Origin: DATGQT01 sp033720695
GTDB taxonomy: Bacteria; Bacteroidota; Rhodothermia; Rhodothermales; Rubricoccaceae
Direction of reading: 5' to 3'
NCBI GenBank assembly: GCA_033720695.1
Contig: JAWWCA010000077.1
Coordinates: 1 to 14,774, forward strand
DNA length: 14,774 nucleotides
Shown here: positions 13,582 to 14,774 of the stretch, piece after piece
Layout of the letters: each line of letters starts with the position of its first letter
Position numbering within the stretch: the stretch's first letter is position 1
Position numbers and translations under genes: made by a program
The notes under the pieces: generated by a model
Seen by the model: only the letters and a program-made list of their open reading frames with translations
The model's database searches: none
What the model was told of the DNA's origin: nothing

Positions 13582-14774
13582 CTAGTCGAGGCGGGCTTCG
13601 ATGCGGCGGTCGAGGTGCTCGCGGAGGGCCGGCAGCTTCACCTGCTCGACGACGTCGTGCGCGAAGGCGTAGAGCAGCATGGCGCGGGCGTCGGAGAGCG
13701 AGATGCCGCGGGCGCGGCAGTAGTAGAGCGCCTCGGGGTCGATCTCGCCCGTCGTCGAGCCGTGCGAGCACTTCACGTCGTCGGCGTAGATCTCGAGCTC
13801 GGGCTTCGAGTAGTGGCGCGCGGCGTCGGAGAGCACGACGCCCTGGCTCTGCTGGTACGCGTTCGTCTGCTGCGCGGCGCGGTGGACGAACACCTTCCCG
13901 TTGAAGACGCCCGTCGCCTCGTCGTAGACGATGCCCTTGTAGAGCTCGTTCGACTGGCAGCCGGGCGCGACGTGGTCCACGTAGGTGTGGTTGTCGACGT
14001 GCTGCCGGCCGCGGAGGACGTAGAGCCCGTGGAGGTTCGACTCGCACCCCTCGGCGTCGGGGACGACGGTGAGGTCGTTGCGGACGAGCCCGCTCTCGAA
14101 CGTGAACGTGGCCGTCGAGAAGACCGAGCGGCCCTCCTGCACGGCGTGCGTCGTGGCGACCTGGTGGGCGCGCTCGCCCTCGTCCTGGACCCGGTAGTGA
14201 TCCACGACGGCGTCCTCGGCCACGACGATCTCGGTCACGTGGTTGCCGAACGTCTCGGCGTCGCCCCGCCGGTGGTGCGTCTCGACGACGCGGCCCTCGG
14301 CGCGGCGCCCGAAGACATGGAGGTGCCGGCTCTGCACGAACAGCTCGGCCCCGGCGTCGACGACGTGAATCACGTGGAGGGGCTTCTCCAGCACGACGCC
14401 GTCGGGGACGTGGAGGAAGAGGCCGTCGAGGTCGAAGGCGGCGTTGAGGGCGGTGAAGGCGCCGTCGCCCGCGCGCCCGTAATGGTGCTGCGCGGCCTCG
14501 TCGCCGTCGCGGAGCGCGGCGCGGAGGCTGGTGGCCCTCGCCCGGCCGAGCCCGTCGAGGTCCGAGAGCGCCGGGACGAACAGGCCGTTGACAACGACGG
14601 CCGTGAAGGCATCGAGGCCCGGGACACGGTAGGCGTCGAGGTCGGCGCGGGTGAGGGCGGGGGCGCCGTCGCCCGGGGCGAACGCGTAGGGCGGCCGGAG
14701 GACGGGGCGGAGGTCGGTGTACTTCCACTGCTCGTCGCGCTTGGTCGGCAGGCCGAGGGCGGCGAGGCGCTCGC
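13582..14774 (-). CDS. sufD: SufD, Fe-S cluster assembly scaffold subunit (5' end beyond window)
   Basis: The frame is open from the stop at 13582 to the window edge, giving about 396 residues of a protein normally 420-450 long, so roughly 30-50 N-terminal residues are missing. SufD joins SufB and the ATPase SufC in the SufBC2D scaffold that builds iron-sulfur clusters. Landmarks in order: LGLPTKRDEQWKYTDLRP at the start of the visible part, VVVNGLFVPALSDLDGLG, HVPDGVVLEKPLHVIHVVDA, the beta-helix core (ESNLHGLYVLRGRQHVDNHT, HVAPGCQSNELYKGIVYDEA), and the C-terminal DDVKCSHGSTTGEIDPEALY containing the conserved Cys and His, then the helical end YYCRARGISLSDARAMLLYA. sufB and sufC are expected just outside the window. 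It is followed at 2 bp by the DUF59 gene. Confidence 0.95.
   Translation of the reverse strand, partial: ERLAALGLPTKRDEQWKYTDLRPVLRPPYAFAPGDGAPALTRADLDAYRVPGLDAFTAVVVNGLFVPALSDLDGLGRARATSLRAALRDGDEAAQHHYGRAGDGAFTALNAAFDLDGLFLHVPDGVVLEKPLHVIHVVDAGAELFVQSRHLHVFGRRAEGRVVETHHRRGDAETFGNHVTEIVVAEDAVVDHYRVQDEGERAHQVATTHAVQEGRSVFSTATFTFESGLVRNDLTVVPDAEGCESNLHGLYVLRGRQHVDNHTYVDHVAPGCQSNELYKGIVYDEATGVFNGKVFVHRAAQQTNAYQQSQGVVLSDAARHYSKPELEIYADDVKCSHGSTTGEIDPEALYYCRARGISLSDARAMLLYAFAHDVVEQVKLPALREHLDRRIEARLD

Noticed and set aside
13582..14394. sufD as a complete 270-residue protein starting at GTG 14394
   Set aside because: Translation of the frame upstream of 14394 continues with typical SufD sequence to the end of the window, so the gene is cut by the window and not short.
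13580..14728. A 503-residue minus-strand frame that would fuse a long N-terminal region to the DUF59 protein
   Set aside because: The upstream part is an arginine/proline-rich shadow of sufD, whose own frame shows continuous SufD motifs to the window edge.
1..14774. Mobile element, phage, defence island or CRISPR array
   Set aside because: No transposase, integrase, nuclease, phage gene, direct-repeat array or tRNA was seen; gene content is mainly housekeeping and envelope-related and base composition looks even throughout.

Overview
The window is a very GC-rich, gene-dense piece of bacterial chromosome. Its gene content points to the Rhodothermota/Bacteroidota side of the tree: a short 'glycogen/starch synthase'-like protein next to a DUF4270 lipoprotein, a Bacteroidota-type outer-membrane barrel, a TPR protein ending in the TTTVR tail I associate with this group, and almost no Shine-Dalgarno sequences before starts. 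With GC this high, a Rhodothermia member (Rubricoccus/Rubrivirga/Salinibacter-like) is my best guess; this is inference, since no 16S is present. I see no tRNA, rRNA, IS element, phage gene or CRISPR array. No intergenic gap exceeds 300 bases.

Region 1 (40-6475, minus strand). Reading in the direction of transcription: a GT5-fold glycogen-synthase-like protein, a DUF4270 lipoprotein, a secreted outer-membrane beta-barrel, a secreted TPR protein, then enolase. The middle three are 46-49 bp apart and look like one transcription unit for the cell envelope. The GT5-like gene and enolase are set apart by gaps of 240 and 187 bp, each containing a strong GC hairpin. The GT5-like protein lacks the catalytic motifs and the second half of real glycogen synthases, so it is probably not an enzyme of that kind.

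Region 2 (6476-11198, plus strand). A divergent intergenic region drives an HU/IHF-type DNA-binding protein on the plus strand. It is followed by a double zinc-ribbon/TPR membrane protein whose stop overlaps or abuts the next gene, a lipoprotein with a degenerate M16-peptidase-like fold. Then come two adjacent TPM-domain membrane proteins separated by one base. The TPM pair usually sits with lemA, which is not seen here.

Region 3 (11217-14774, minus strand). sufD (its 5' end is outside the window), a DUF59/PaaD-like Fe-S assembly protein 2 bp after sufD, and a SufS-type cysteine desulfurase form the distal part of a SUF iron-sulfur cluster operon. A perfect 24-bp palindrome separates the DUF59 gene from sufS. 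A small VOC-fold protein with an incomplete metal site follows and converges on the TPM pair.

The most interesting material is the DUF4270/pseudo-GT5/barrel/TPR envelope group, the degenerate M16 lipoprotein next to a zinc-ribbon/TPR protein, and the palindrome in the suf operon. I do not see a defence system or other clearly new multi-gene machine.
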